NCBI RefSeq assembly: GCF_033115175.1
Contig: NC_084831.1
Span: forward strand, 74,223,502 to 74,287,501
Length of the DNA stretch: 64,000 nucleotides
DNA from: Lepus europaeus
Lineage: Eukaryota; Chordata; Mammalia; Lagomorpha; Leporidae
Reading direction: 5' to 3'
This document shows positions 11,791 to 22,687 of the stretch, piece by piece. Every line of letters begins with the position of its first letter. Positions within the stretch are counted from its first letter, which is position 1. Under the pieces are notes generated by a model. The model made no database searches. It was not told the DNA's origin and worked only from the letters and a program-made list of their open reading frames with translations. Position numbers and translations under genes: made by a program.

Positions 11791-12957
11791 AATCCTTGCC
11801 TCCCTTGTGCTTGAGAGTCTTGGTTTTTATCTGTCTTTACTTCCTTATTCACTCTGTTCCAACCCACTACAGTCTATCTCCTCTTTAACCAATCAATCAT
11901 GTTTGCTCACTCCAATAACTGTTGGAGGTAGGAAAGGCAAAAGCCAACACCAGGCAGAGCAGGCACCATCAGGTCCTTTGTGAAGAAAGCACATAAGAGT
12001 AGTTGGAATTTGCTCTCTGGCCATGCAGTGCCCAGAATGTCCACAAGTTTCTATCACCATCTGGCCATGGACATTCTACATTGCCTGTCCTTTCACTTAC
12101 ACCTTCTGAAGATCAGCCTGTTTGCTTCTTTAAAATAAGTGCTTCACCGCACATTTGCACCATGCTTACCAGTGTACCATTTGGCCCCCATGTGGTAAGT
12201 CTCTACAAATCTATGGTAAATAAATTCTGTTGTCCTCTGACACTTGAAAACACTTTCTATCTCTGTGGGAAACCTTTTGGCACATGGCCACCTTCATATC
12301 ACTTTCTCCACCACCTAATATACCCCAATGTGTCCCCACTTACTTTAGGCTTATATTTTCCTTATCATTTGTTACAGTGCTCTCATTCTCCATATCCATG
12401 GTAATGCCCAGAATAAGTGATCTGGATGTGGTCTTGAGATATAGCCCCAAACTTCCATAAACCAGATGCTAGGTATTTCATGAGCTGTATAATAACAGAA
12501 ACAAGGCTGATAAGGGAAAAGGAATTTGAACTTGGGAAATAACCATCCAGACAGCAGGCTCATATGATAGCATTCACTGTAACCATCATCCTGCAACCTC
12601 AGAGCCAGCACAAGGTGCGTTCTACCATGGAGAAAAAATTGAAGAGAAGATGCTTCAATCCATATCTTTAGCAAAAGGAAGTTCCCTACATGAAAAGCCC
12701 TTCAGCCTCTACCTTCAATGTGAACAAGAGAGGCAATGGAAATGGGATTCCCCCAGGTTGCAAAGGAGAGCAAAGACTCCCAGGTCACTCAAATTTTTAT
12801 CTGAGGATTGAAAAGAGTTTAGGAAACTAATCAACCTTTACAATCGATATGACTATCACATTCCTGGAGACCTGGATGACCCTGGTTAGAACAGGAAAGA
12901 GTATCAATTTTCTTGAATTCACTTTGTGCTGCAGCATAGTAAACTCCTACTTTTGAC
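11791..12957 (+). other. Possible degraded ERV internal region
   Basis: No SINE or L1 is visible. It follows directly on the LTR-like block and contains the longest non-L1, non-SINE Met-initiated plus-strand frame in this part (12003-12404). It may be what remains of a provirus interior, or simply unique DNA. Confidence 0.3.
12003..12404 (+). pseudogene. Possible retroviral env-like remnant
   Basis: A 133-codon frame. It contains FYLCG about two thirds along and PNVSPL some 25 residues later. This spacing and Cys/Pro/Gly pattern is loosely reminiscent of the C-terminal part of gammaretrovirus-type surface glycoproteins. No transmembrane subunit, fusion peptide or cleavage site follows and the frame closes soon after. 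No gag or pol lies between it and the LTR-like block, so any provirus is heavily deleted. It could equally be a chance frame. Confidence 0.25.
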
Positions 12958-13185
12958 ACCAGAATCACATATGACATGCCAGTTCAAGTTCTAGCTACTA
13001 CAGTTCTGACCCATCTTCTTACTATTATGCTTGTGAACACAGAAGAAATCAATGTAAGTACCTGGGCCCCTGCCACCCTTGTGGGAGATTTGGGTGGACT
13101 TCCTGATTCTTGGCTTCAACCTGGCCCAGGTCTGGCTGTTGCTCTTTCAAATAAATAAATCTCTTTAAAAATAAAATATAAGTTT
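12958..13185 (+). mobile_element. C-type SINE, internally deleted
   Basis: Contains CACATATGACATGCCAGTTC (head to B box, degraded), GTACCTGGGCCCCTGCCACC, CCTGATTCTTGGCTTCAACC and an AAATAAATAAATCTCTTT tail. The segment between the last body block and the tail is shortened. Confidence 0.8.
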
Positions 13186-14025
13186 TTTTAACTGATGTGG
13201 AAGTAAGTGGCTCCTTACTGTTTTGAGTTATCATGTAGGGTTCATTTTATCAAAGGGTTGCACTATCAGATGAGCTGATAGCGAGACTCATTCCTGGCAA
13301 TTTACTTTGCCTTTGCTTTGTCAGATAGGAGATGACTTCAACTGCCACCAGTTTCTGTTAATGCAAGAATATCCAACTCTTCTCCTCAGCATTCATCTAC
13401 TATCTTCCCTGGGCACTTCTCTCATGTTTATTGATCCCAAATCTAAAGTTTTTATAATGATACTAATGAGTGCCAAGACAAAACCTAACTTAGAAGATCT
13501 ACCTTTTTTTTAGATTTATAATTTTTATTGACAAGGTTTGTAAGAATATTTAAAATCAAAGGCCAATTCTTAGGTCTCCGTTAGTTACTTATTCCATTCA
13601 TTAAATGTAATTTCCCTAAAGTCTTAAGAAACAAGTCAAGCCTATGAAAACACCTGTTCACATTCAACATCAGTTTTACATATTTCTGTTCTATGATGCA
13701 TTTTTAAACACTCAGTTGGTATATCAAATAATTTTTATAGCAGCATGTTTTAGTTTAAGATTCAGAGATTATTTAACTAACTTTATTAAGACAAAAGATA
13801 AAATCAGTCTCATTCAAGAGTGGTCCATATGCTGATCACCTAGAATCCTGATTGGCCAAAATTTCAAGCCCAACAGCCCTAATTACACAAATACGATGAA
13901 TTTCTTTAAAGGTAAAAATAAGCATATTATCACTTCTGAGAAATACTTTGTCAGAGATAGCCGCTACTGCCTAACATTTCTGGCACCATTATCTGGTTTC
14001 TTTATCAACCAAAAATACTATACTG
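13186..14025. other. Unique DNA
   Basis: No recognised repeat. Short open frames at 13307-13513 and 13644-13835 lack any recognisable domain. Confidence 0.5.
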
Positions 14026-16935
14026 CATGAATGAAGGTAAAATAAAGACCTTTTATGACAAACAGAAACTGAAAGAATTTGTCACCTCCTGTCCAGCCCT
14101 GCAAAAGATGCGTAAGATGTGATGCACATAGAAACAGAAAAACATGGTAATCACTGTGAAAAAAGGTAAAGCAAGGCAATCTCACAATAAAATAACAAAG
14201 GAAATCCAAAGTAAAAAATAGTAGTATTTATGGAAAAATTGCATGGCAAGGTTGTTACTTATCAATAGTCACCTTGAATGTAAATGGCCTTAACTCTCCA
14301 GTTAAAAGACACAAACTGGCTAAATGGATTAAAAAACAAAACCCATCTATTTGCTGCCTACAAGAAACACATCTCACTAACAAAGATGCAGGCAGACTAA
14401 AAGTGAAAGGATGGTAAAAGATATCCTGCATTAACAGAAACAAAAAAAGAGCTGGTATAGACATCCTAATATCAGAAGAAACAGAGTTTAACATAAAAAC
14501 TCTTAAAAGAGACAAAGAATGATTGATTAAGTGAACAATTCAACAGGAAGATGTAACTATTATAAATATATATGCACCTAATTACAGGGCACCTGGTTAT
14601 TTAAAAGAAATATTAAGGAATGTAAAGAGAGACATAGATTCAAATGCAATAGTAATTGGCAATTGCAATACCTCACTCTCTGCAATGGACAGACCAGTCA
14701 GACAGAAAATCAGCAAGGAAACAGCAGAGTTATTCAACACTATAGACCACATGGACCTAACAAATACCTACAGAACTTTTCATCCTACAGTTACATAATA
14801 AACACTCTTCTTATCAGTGCTTGGAACCTTCTGTAGGACTGATTGCATGCTAGGCCATAAAGTAAGTCTCAGAAAATTAAAAAAAAATAAAAGTCATACC
14901 ATGCATCTTCTTGGATCATAATGAAATGAACCTGGAAGTCAAAACTAAGGAAACTCTAGAACATATGCAAACACATGGAGACTGAACAACATTCCCCTGA
15001 ATGAATAGTGGGTAGTAAAATAGATCAAAGGAGAAATCAAAAAACTTCTGGAAACAAATGAAGACCACAGCATAACATATCAATACTTATGGGATATAGC
15101 AAAAGCAGTGTTAAGAGGAAAGTTTATAACAATTGGTGCCTACGTCAAGAAATTAGAAAGGCACAAAATAAATGAACTATCAATGCACCTCAAAGATCTA
15201 GAAAAACAACAGCAAACCAAACCCAAAACTAGTAGGAGAAAAGAAATAATTAGAATTAGAGAATAAATCAACAAAATTGAAACCAAAAAAACAATACAAA
15301 AATCAGCAAAACGAAGAGCTGGTTTTTTGAAAAAATAAACAAAATTGACACACCATGGGCCCAACTAACCAAAAAAATGAGAGAAGACCCAAATCAATAA
15401 AATTAGAAATGAAAGAGGAAATGCAACAACAGACACCACAGAAATAAAAAAGAATAATCAGAAATTACTACAAAGAGCTTTATGCCAACTAACTGGGAGA
15501 CCTAAAAAAAAAAAAAAGGATAGATTCCTGGACACATACAACCTACATAAATTGAGCCAGGAAGAAATAGTAAACCTAATCAGATCCATTACCAATATGG
15601 AAATTGAAACGGTAGTAAAGACTTTGCCAATAACAACAACAACAACAAAAAGCCCAGGACCAGACGGCAGAAATGCTGAATTCAACCAGACATTTAAAGA
15701 ACTAACTCCACCTCTTCTCAAGTTATTCAAAACAATTGAAAGGGAGGAATCCTCCCAAATTATTTCTATCAAACCAGCATCACCTTAATTCCTAAATATG
15801 GGAAAGATGAAACAGAGAAAGAGAATTACAGACCAATGTCCCTGATGTACATAGACGCAAACATCCTCAACAAAATTCTAGTCAATCTAATTCAGCAACA
15901 CATCAGAAAGATCATTCACCCAGACCAAGTGGGATTTATCCCTTGAAAGCAAGGATAATTCAACATTCACAAATCAATCAATGTGATACATCACATTAAC
16001 AAACTGAAGAACAAAAACATACACTTATCTCAACAGATGCAGAGAAAGAATTTGATAAAATATACCACCCTTTCATGATGAAAATTCTAAGCAAATTGAG
16101 AACAGAAAGTACCTTACTCAACACATTCAAGGCAATCTATGACAAACCCATGGACAGGGTCCTATTGAATGGGGAGAAGTTGGAAGTATTCCCACTGAGA
16201 TCTGGAACAAAAATGTCCACTATCCCATTGCTATTCAATAAAGTCCTGGAAGTTTTAGCCAGAGCCATTAGGGAAGAAAAAGAAATGAAATGGATTCAAG
16301 TCCAGAAAGAGGAAGTCAAATTATTCCTATTTGCAGATGACATGATTCTATATAGAGGGTACCAAAAGACTCCACCAAGAGACTATTGGAACTCATAGAA
16401 GAATTTAGTAAAGTATCAGGATATAAAATCAATACACAAAAATCAACAACCTTTGTATACACAGACAATACCATGGCTGAGGAAGAACTTCAGAGATCAA
16501 TCCCACTCACAATATCTTGGAATAAATTTAACCAAGAATATCAGAGATAGCTAAGATGAGAATTACAAAACATTAAAGAAAGAACTAGAAGATATAAAAA
16601 AAAAGGAAAGCTCCTCCATGTTCATGGATTGGAGGAATCAGTATCATCAAAATGTCCATTCTTCCAAAAGCAATTTACAGATTCAATGCAATACCAATCA
16701 AAATACCAGACATTCTTTTCAGATATAGAAAAAGTGATGCTGAAATTCATGTGGAAACACAGGAGGCCTTGAATAGCTAAAGAAATCTTATACAACAAAA
16801 ACTAAGCTAGAGGCATTATAATACCTATTTTATAATATGGGTATGGTGGGAAGAATCACTATATTCCTAAAGTTGTACTTATGAAATTTATAATCATTAA
16901 ATAAAAGGTTTCTTTGGGGAAAAAATTTAAAAATG
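14026..16935 (+). mobile_element. L1, 5'-truncated and internally deleted
   Basis: Sense L1. It begins just before ORF2, in the ATGAATGAAGG segment shared with 50.53 kb. The endonuclease start (TLNVNGLNSPVK, about 14269) and the reverse transcriptase motif FADDM (about 16330) are readable but separated by frameshifts and stops. At about 16833 the reverse transcriptase region jumps directly to the 3' UTR (GTGGGAAGAATCACTATATT); compared with the copy at 53.9-55.4 kb about 1.4 kb is missing. It is defective. A short A-rich tail ends near 16935. Confidence 0.93.
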
Positions 16936-16947
16936 TAGTAGTAAAAA

Positions 16948-17272
16948 GGGCTGGTGCTGTGGTATAAGTTAAGCTTCTGCCTGCAGCACTGGCATCCCAT
17001 ATAGTAGCTGGTCTGAGTCCCAGCTGGTCCACTTCCAATCCAGCTCCCTGCAATATCCTAGGAAAGCAGTGGAAGACATCCCAAGTACTTGAGACTTGCA
17101 CCCACATGGGAGACCCAGAAACAGCTCCTGGTTCCTGTCTTCAGATCAGCCCAGCTCCTGCTGTTCCTGCTATTTGGGGAATGAACCAGTGGATGGAAGA
17201 TCTCTCTCTATGTCTGTCCTTCTCATGTAACTCTGCCTCTAAAATAAATAAATAAATCTTTTATAAAAATTA
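16948..17272 (+). mobile_element. C-type SINE, older subtype
   Basis: Plus strand, from GGGCTGGTGCTGTGGTATAA to AAATAAATAAATCTTTTA. All body segments are present with scattered substitutions. It sits in or just after the L1 A-rich tail, and a U6-L1 chimera abuts its own tail. Confidence 0.9.
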
Positions 17273-17278
17273 GTAGGA

Positions 17279-17385
17279 GTGCTCACTTTAGCAGGATGTA
17301 TATGAAAATTGAAACAATACAGAGAAGATAAGTGTGGTCCCTGCACAAGTATGACACATACATTCATGAAGCATTCCATATTTTT
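17279..17385 (+). pseudogene. U6 snRNA pseudogene (5' half of U6-L1 chimera)
   Basis: A full-length, 107-base match without indels to mammalian U6 spliceosomal RNA, beginning GTGCTCACTT and ending CATTCCATATTTTT. I count about 20 substitutions against U6 as I remember it, many at CpG positions. The ACAGAGA box is kept (17319-17325), but the catalytic AGC triad reads AGT. No proximal sequence element or TATA box precedes it; the upstream sequence is a SINE tail. It is therefore a retrotransposed, non-functional copy. Confidence 0.93.
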
Positions 17386-17648
17386 ACCTATACCACCATG
17401 TTTATTGCAGTGCTGTTCACAACAGCCAAAATTTGGAATCAAGGTTTCCATCATTAGATGGCCAGATAAAGAAAATATACACAGTGGAATATAATTCAGC
17501 TATAAAAAAAGAATGAAGTTCTACCATTTGCAGAAAAATGCACACAACTGGAATACATCGTGGTGTATGCAATAAGCCAGATCCACAAAGACAAATACTA
17601 CTGATTACCCTTATATGTGGAAGTTAAAATTTAAAAAAAGAAAAAAAA
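17386..17648 (+). mobile_element. L1 3' end fused to U6 (3' half of chimera)
   Basis: Starts at the base after the U6 oligo-T with the end of L1 ORF2 (ACCATGTTTATTGCAGTGCT, then AACAGCCAAAATTTGGAATC). It runs to CTTATATGTGGAAGTTAAAA and an A-rich tail. U6 and L1 are in the same orientation and joined without a gap, as in published U6-L1 chimeric retrogenes made by reverse-transcriptase template switching. Confidence 0.85.
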
Positions 17649-17997
17649 GGGACTGGCATTGTGGCACAGAGGGTTAATGCCCTGGCCTGAAGTGCCAGCA
17701 TCCCATATGGGTGCCGGTTCCAGTTCCAGCTGCTTCACTTCCAATCTAGCTCTCTGCTATGGCCTGGGAAAGCAGTAGAAGATGGCCCAAGTCCTTGGGC
17801 CCCTGCACCCACATGGGAGACCCGGAGGAAGTTCCTGCCTCCTGGCTTCAGATTGGTGCAGTTCCGGCCATTGCAGCCAATTGGGGAGTGAACCATCAGA
17901 TGGAAGACCTCTCTCTCTCTCTCTCTGCCTCTCCTCTCTCTGTGTAACTCTGACTGCCATGTGAAAAATGAGTAAATCTTTAAAAAAAGAAAAAAGA
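17649..17997 (+). mobile_element. C-type SINE
   Basis: Plus strand, beginning GGGACTGGCATTGTGGCACA in the A-rich tail of the U6-L1 chimera. Well-preserved body (AGCAGTAGAAGATGGCCCAA), CT tract and a mixed A/G tail. No unambiguous TSD, because both flanks are A-rich. Confidence 0.92.
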
Positions 17998-18002
17998 AAA
18001 AA

Positions 18003-18280
18003 GAATTGTCTGTGTTTATCAGTATTGCTGCAAATATAGTTTTGTAAAACTTTGTTTTATAACTTTGTTAAATCAATGGTTAAGAATGTTATACTACTAT
18101 AGTATTAATGATCTGTGATTAAAATTTACTGTATAAAATTGAAATGGTCATTTTTCTCTTCAATTGTTATTTTTAACCACTGTCTACATCCCCAATAAAC
18201 TAAGGTCTTTTTGGTTTTTCCTTGTTAAACTTATTTGGTTAAATACTAAGCCATCTTACTATAATATAATTTTAAAATAT
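18003..18280. other. Unique AT-rich DNA
   Basis: No recognised repeat or coding signal. Confidence 0.45.
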
Positions 18281-18284
18281 GTTA

Positions 18285-18460
18285 TCTGAAAAATAAAAAA
18301 GAGTGAGAAAGAAAGAGATATGGAAAGGGAGGAGGAAGGGAATATCATTATATCATTATGTTCTTAGAATTTTATCTACAAATCACAGTGACTCTGTTAA
18401 AAACTAATGAAAAATTTAAATAAAGTTTTAAAAATAAATTAATTTAAAAAAATAGGAGGA
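18285..18460 (+). mobile_element. L1 3' terminal fragment
   Basis: A GGGAGGAGGAAGGGAATATC stretch, then ATTATGTTCTTAGAATTTTA and an AATAAAGTTTTAAAAATAAA end, similar to the short 3' UTR module of old lagomorph L1s. The call rests on this pattern alone. Confidence 0.5.
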
Positions 18461-18464
18461 GATG

Positions 18465-19015
18465 GACCTTCCTCTCTCAACTTCCCATAAAGATTAAAAG
18501 AGCAAAATCTCTGAGCAAGGAAAGGGTGGTTTAGGCAAGGAGGCGGTCAGCAAGGAGAGACCTGAAGTCCCCAGGCTCTCCCTGGAACACTTCTCTTATG
18601 CCCACCCCTTTTGTGCTGCTGAAAACTGCTGTTTCCTGGAAACAGGACCAGCCTAAAGTATCCAACATGGCTTCTCACCAAGTCCCCCCAGTGACATAAG
18701 CCTAATTTTAATAGCATTACATAAAATTCCCATAGCTTACACTCCTACTCCTATTACGCACCTGAGGACATGGCATTTCTGAGCCTTCCAAAAAAGGCAA
18801 GAAATTTGGCAGCACTCAAACCCTGCTCCTATTCCCAAACTCACTGGACACAGCAGCCTGTCCATACTCCTCCTCAATGAGCACTTTGGGTTTGCTAACA
18901 GTAAATCTCATTCAGTTGCTAAACTTTACCCATGTATCCTTGATTTCATTCCTGTGTCAGAGACAAAAATAGTAAACAGCCATCTGACAATTCTACTGAG
19001 AATTTTGAAGGTGAA
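18465..19015 (+). mobile_element. LTR-like sequence, copy 2
   Basis: Related to 11205-11790: CAGCAAGGAGAGACCTGAAG, TTTTGTGCTGCTGAAAACTG, TATCCAACATGGCTTCTCAC, CACTCCTACTCCTATTACG and AAAAGGCAAGAAATTTGGCA appear in the same order. The polyadenylation signal position of copy 1 reads AGTAAA here. Weak similarity seems to extend past the LTR into the leader, which would make it another 5' end rather than the partner 3' LTR. Confidence 0.6.
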
Positions 19016-19134
19016 ATCAGTGGTAAGGCCATTCCAAAAAAATTCATAGCTGAACTATGCAGACTTTAATATAGATTTTAGGACTGTAAGTTTTCTACAG
19101 AATATACAAAAGCAGACAGAAGTGTACTCTTTCT

Positions 19135-19187
19135 TTTTTTAAGATTTGTTTATTTATTTGAAAGGCAGAATTACAGAGAGGCAGAGG

Positions 19188-19224
<37 letters not shown>

Positions 19225-19472
19225 CTTCAATCCACTGGTTCACTCCCCAGATGGCCACAACAGCCAGAGCTAGACCGATCTGAAGCCAGGAGCCAGGAGC
19301 TTCTTCCAGGTCTCCCACATGGGTGCAGGGACCCAAGGATTTCCACCTTCCACTGCTTTCCCGGGCCATAGCAAGGAGGTGGATCAGAAGTGGAACAGCC
19401 GGAACTCAAACCGACATCCATATGGGATGCTGACACTGGGGAATTTATCCGTTACGCCACAGCATTGGCTCC
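19135..19472 (-). mobile_element. C-type SINE with GA microsatellite
   Basis: Minus strand, tail TTTATTTATTTGAAAGG, with an expanded GA tract at 19192-19222. An imperfect flanking repeat (AGTGTACTCTTTCT before, AGTATGCTTTTTCT after) looks like a decayed TSD. Confidence 0.9.
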
Positions 19473-19953
19473 AGTATGCTTTTTCTAAACTCATATTATT
19501 CATCAGAAATGTCTATTCATCCAAATGAATGTTTTTCATTAAGTCAATCAAGATAAAGAGCTACAGTATAGCAGACAATACAAAGTCTTACAAATGCAAA
19601 GACATTTTACATTTAAATTTTACATAACTATGAATACATCTGTAGTCTTGGTACTTGTTATAATCTTCCTCCTGCTTTGGACAAATTACCTCAGGTTGGC
19701 TTGGGAACCAAATCCTATCATCTTACTCTGGGCTTATGATCTTTAGGAGAACCTGGTGCCATCACCTGGATTCTTTCATATGACATCCCTCTGGCCATAC
19801 AATTTATACAGAGGTTGGCCCAGGAATTATTCAACTAATATAATTGAATCACAGGTGTTTGCTGAGAATTCTGGGACAAAGACATTGATTCCTTCACACT
19901 AGATGGCATCTATTGCATCATGTGAAGATGAAGTCCCTAGAGCTTCCATAAAC
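19473..19953. other. Unique DNA
   Basis: No recognised repeat or coding signal. Confidence 0.5.
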
Positions 19954-19962
19954 AATTTCCAC

Positions 19963-20272
19963 CGGGGCTGGGGCCGTGGTACAATAGGTTAATCCCAAAT
20001 AGGCACCGGTTCTAGTCCCGGCCACCCCTCTTCCAATCCAGCTCTCTCTTGTGGCCTGGGAAAGCAGTAGAAGATGGCCCAAGTCCTTGGGCCCCTTTAC
20101 CCTCATGGGAGACCACAAAGAAGCAACTGACTCCTGGCTTCGGATGGGCACAGCTCTGGCCATTGTGGCCATCTGGGGAGTGAACCAACGGAAGGAAGAC
20201 CTTTTTCTCTGTCTCTCCCTCTCACTGTCTGTAACTCTACCTCTCTAATAAATAAATAAAATCTTTAAAAAA
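19963..20272 (+). mobile_element. C-type SINE, head shortened
   Basis: Plus-strand copy with TSD AATTTCCAC at 19954-19962 and 20273-20281. The B box GGTTCTAGTCCCGG is perfect. About 20-25 bases of the head between GTTAATCC and CAAATAGGCACC are missing. Confidence 0.93.
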
Positions 20273-20281
20273 AATTTCCAC

Positions 20282-20960
20282 TGTAAGGAAAGCTAACTTA
20301 GAATGGTGAAACCAATTATAGAGAAACCAGTGTATCCATAGGGGAAAAATTACAATAAAAACTAGACTTTGATGGTCCCACTATCTTGCTAGACTAAGCC
20401 ACTTCTAAAACCTTCATACTTTTCAGTTATGTGTCAACCAATAAATTATCTTTATTATTTCAGCTAGTTGGATTTGGATTTTATCTTAATAGAAATAAGT
20501 TTTTATTACTATAAATTCTTAAAATTAATATGATTTAAAATTATTTTCTTTCATAACTGGGAGAATTGTAACCCTGAGATACACTAGCAAAATGAGATGC
20601 CCTCAATCTCCACGGTACCTGGGATTCATGTTGAGCTCCCTGAAACTAAGAGCACTGAGGTACTTAGGTCGCCACAAACTAGCAGTTATTTAGCTCATCT
20701 GCTGGTGGGTTTGATTTTTTTTTTTTTTTGGTGTAATTTTCCAGGTGAAATGTTAGGATGGACAAATGTTTGAGCATCTCTATAGCATGTTGTAATGGTT
20801 CAACCAGATACAGTGCTTTTGATAACTGGAGGCTTAACAGTAAGAGATTCTTGAAATGAAAATTTTAAGATATCTTGAAGACACTACTGTATATATGCTA
20901 TTGCTCAAATGTTTTACAAAATGAATATATTAGGAAAAATAGCAAACATGGAAGTGAGAA
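20282..20960. other. Unique DNA
   Basis: AT-rich, with a 15-T run near 20715; no recognised repeat. Confidence 0.5.
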
Positions 20961-21455
20961 TAAGCATTAATTCTCCAATTTTTCTATCTTCTGACACCTC
21001 TCTCCTCCTCACCTGCTCTACCCCATGCATACTGAACCTTTTGCTCTTCCTCAAACATATCAGGCATGTTCCCATCTTAGGACTTTTGCATTGACTCTTC
21101 TTGCTAGCCATTATAAATTGATGTAATTACGCTCTTAATTTTTTGTTCCTCTGGAAAGTCACAAAAATCTCTTCTTTACCTTCCTAAATAAAGTGTTTAC
21201 TCAAAATATCTCTTTTCTATGAAGTTTTCCCTTCCACTCCAACTTAAAATTAGAAATATTTCTAGCAATATGTATTCCTCCCCTGCCTCAAAATCTCTAT
21301 AGCATTTGTCACCATTTATCATACCATGTGCTTTATTTCTTTGTTTTCCATCTGTCTCTACCCTCTGGAGTCTTATCTTTTTGAGGGTGTTTTTTGGTTT
21401 TGTTCACAGCTATATCCCAAGCATCTCCAAGAGTCCTTGACATTCATTTAATACT
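20961..21455 (+). mobile_element. L2 (LINE2) 3' region
   Basis: Ordered matches to the L2 3' end: CTTCCTCAAACATATCAGGC, GGACTTTTGCATTGACTCTT, TTTACTCAAAATATC, AGCATTTGTCACCATTTATC and TTGTTCACAGCTATATCCCA. Plus orientation. Typical for an ancient mammal-wide LINE. Confidence 0.82.
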
Positions 21456-22298
21456 AAAGAGAGGACTCTGACCTTGCCCTCAATGGAATCATCTGCATTC
21501 CTAGATTTCACACTTAAGAAATTCTTTAAGAAAAACAAAGCTAAGAGGAAACATGAAAATAACTCAGAGGAAGAGGAACTAGAAATGAAAGAAGCATGCC
21601 TTCAAGTTTGAAAAGAAATAATGTGCATTATATGGAGTGGGTAAGTAATCAAGAGTTTAAACACTAGAATATAACATATGGTGAGAAAGTTTCTGAAAGG
21701 TGTAATTCCTGTGCGAATAGAGAGTAGTATAATGGGGAAAAAGTCTAAAATTTTGCATCTGCCTCCAGCCTTTCCAATGGTGAGTCAAGAGTCCTGAAGT
21801 GAAAAGGATTGCAGATCAGCTACCCCTGGAGATGAGTCAGACAAGCGACATTTGAATTAGCCTTACTCCTGAAATAAAATCACACGACAGAATTCAAAGG
21901 GAGATTTTCAGTTCTGTCTTCAAAAGGGAATCAAGAACCATTAACTAGGAAATAAGACTATAGGAACTTTTTCAGCATCTGTAACCTTCACAACTTTCCC
22001 ATCTTTGCTATTTTTATCTGTTTTCTATTTTCCCAGCAGAATTAACAGTAAAGCCCTTAAACCAAAAGAGTTCTTTGTGATTCTGTCAAAGGTCAGTAAA
22101 TAAAAGGTCCACCTGGTAGCACTTCATAAGTTTCTGCCTTCCTTCTGGTGGATAACAAAACCTCAGCAGATAGAATGGGCAGCAGTGGCTATCAGAAAGG
22201 AAGTCTTGCCAGTCTGTAGAAAGGAGAAAATGAGGAGTTCACCATGAATCAGGCCCTGTGACTGTCCTTTGCAAATGCATTGGAGATCCCCAACATTT
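21456..22298. other. Unique DNA with a small charged open frame
   Basis: No recognised repeat. A 42-codon plus-strand frame at 21483-21611 starts with ATG in a weak context. It encodes a Lys-rich segment (KKFFKKNKAKRK) followed by an acidic one (SEEEELE). It resembles no family I know; chance is the simplest explanation. Confidence 0.4.
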
Positions 22299-22315
22299 AG
22301 AATTCCATGTCTTCT

Positions 22316-22670
22316 GGCCGGCGCCATGGCTCAACAGGCTAATCCTCCGCCTTGCGGCGCCGGCACACCGGGTTCTAGTCCCGGTCGGGGCACCGATCCT
22401 GTCCCGGTTGCCCCTCTTCCAGGCCAGCTCTCTGCTGTGGCCAGGGAGTGCAGTGGAGGATGGCCCAAGTGATTGGGCTCTGCACCCCATGGGAGACCAG
22501 GAGAAGCACCTGGCTCCTGCCATCGGAACAGCGCGGTGCGCCGGCCGCAGCGCACTACCACGGCGGCCATTGGAGGGTGAACCAACGGCAAAGGAAGACC
22601 TTTCTCTCTGTCTCTCTCTCTCTGTCTCACTGTCCACTCTGCCTGTCAAAAAAGAAAAAAAAAAAAAAAA
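22316..22670 (+). mobile_element. Young C-type SINE
   Basis: Youngest-subtype copy with intact head (GGCCGGCGCCATGGCTCAAC), B box GGTTCTAGTCCCGG, a GC-rich core around 22530 and a long A tail. The exact 17-base repeat AGAATTCCATGTCTTCT at 22299-22315 and 22671-22687 is the longest TSD I found in the window. Confidence 0.97.
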
Positions 22671-22687
22671 AGAATTCCATGTCTTCT

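Noticed and set aside
12372..12674. 100-codon minus-strand frame
   Set aside because: Overlaps the plus-strand env-like frame at its end and shows no recognisable feature.
15552..16398. Open frames with FADDM and related motifs as possible genes
   Set aside because: They are fragments of L1 ORF2 separated by stops and frameshifts; the element is defective.
17279..17385. Functional U6 gene
   Set aside because: About 20 substitutions, a lost AGC triad, no upstream promoter elements, and fusion to an L1 3' end.
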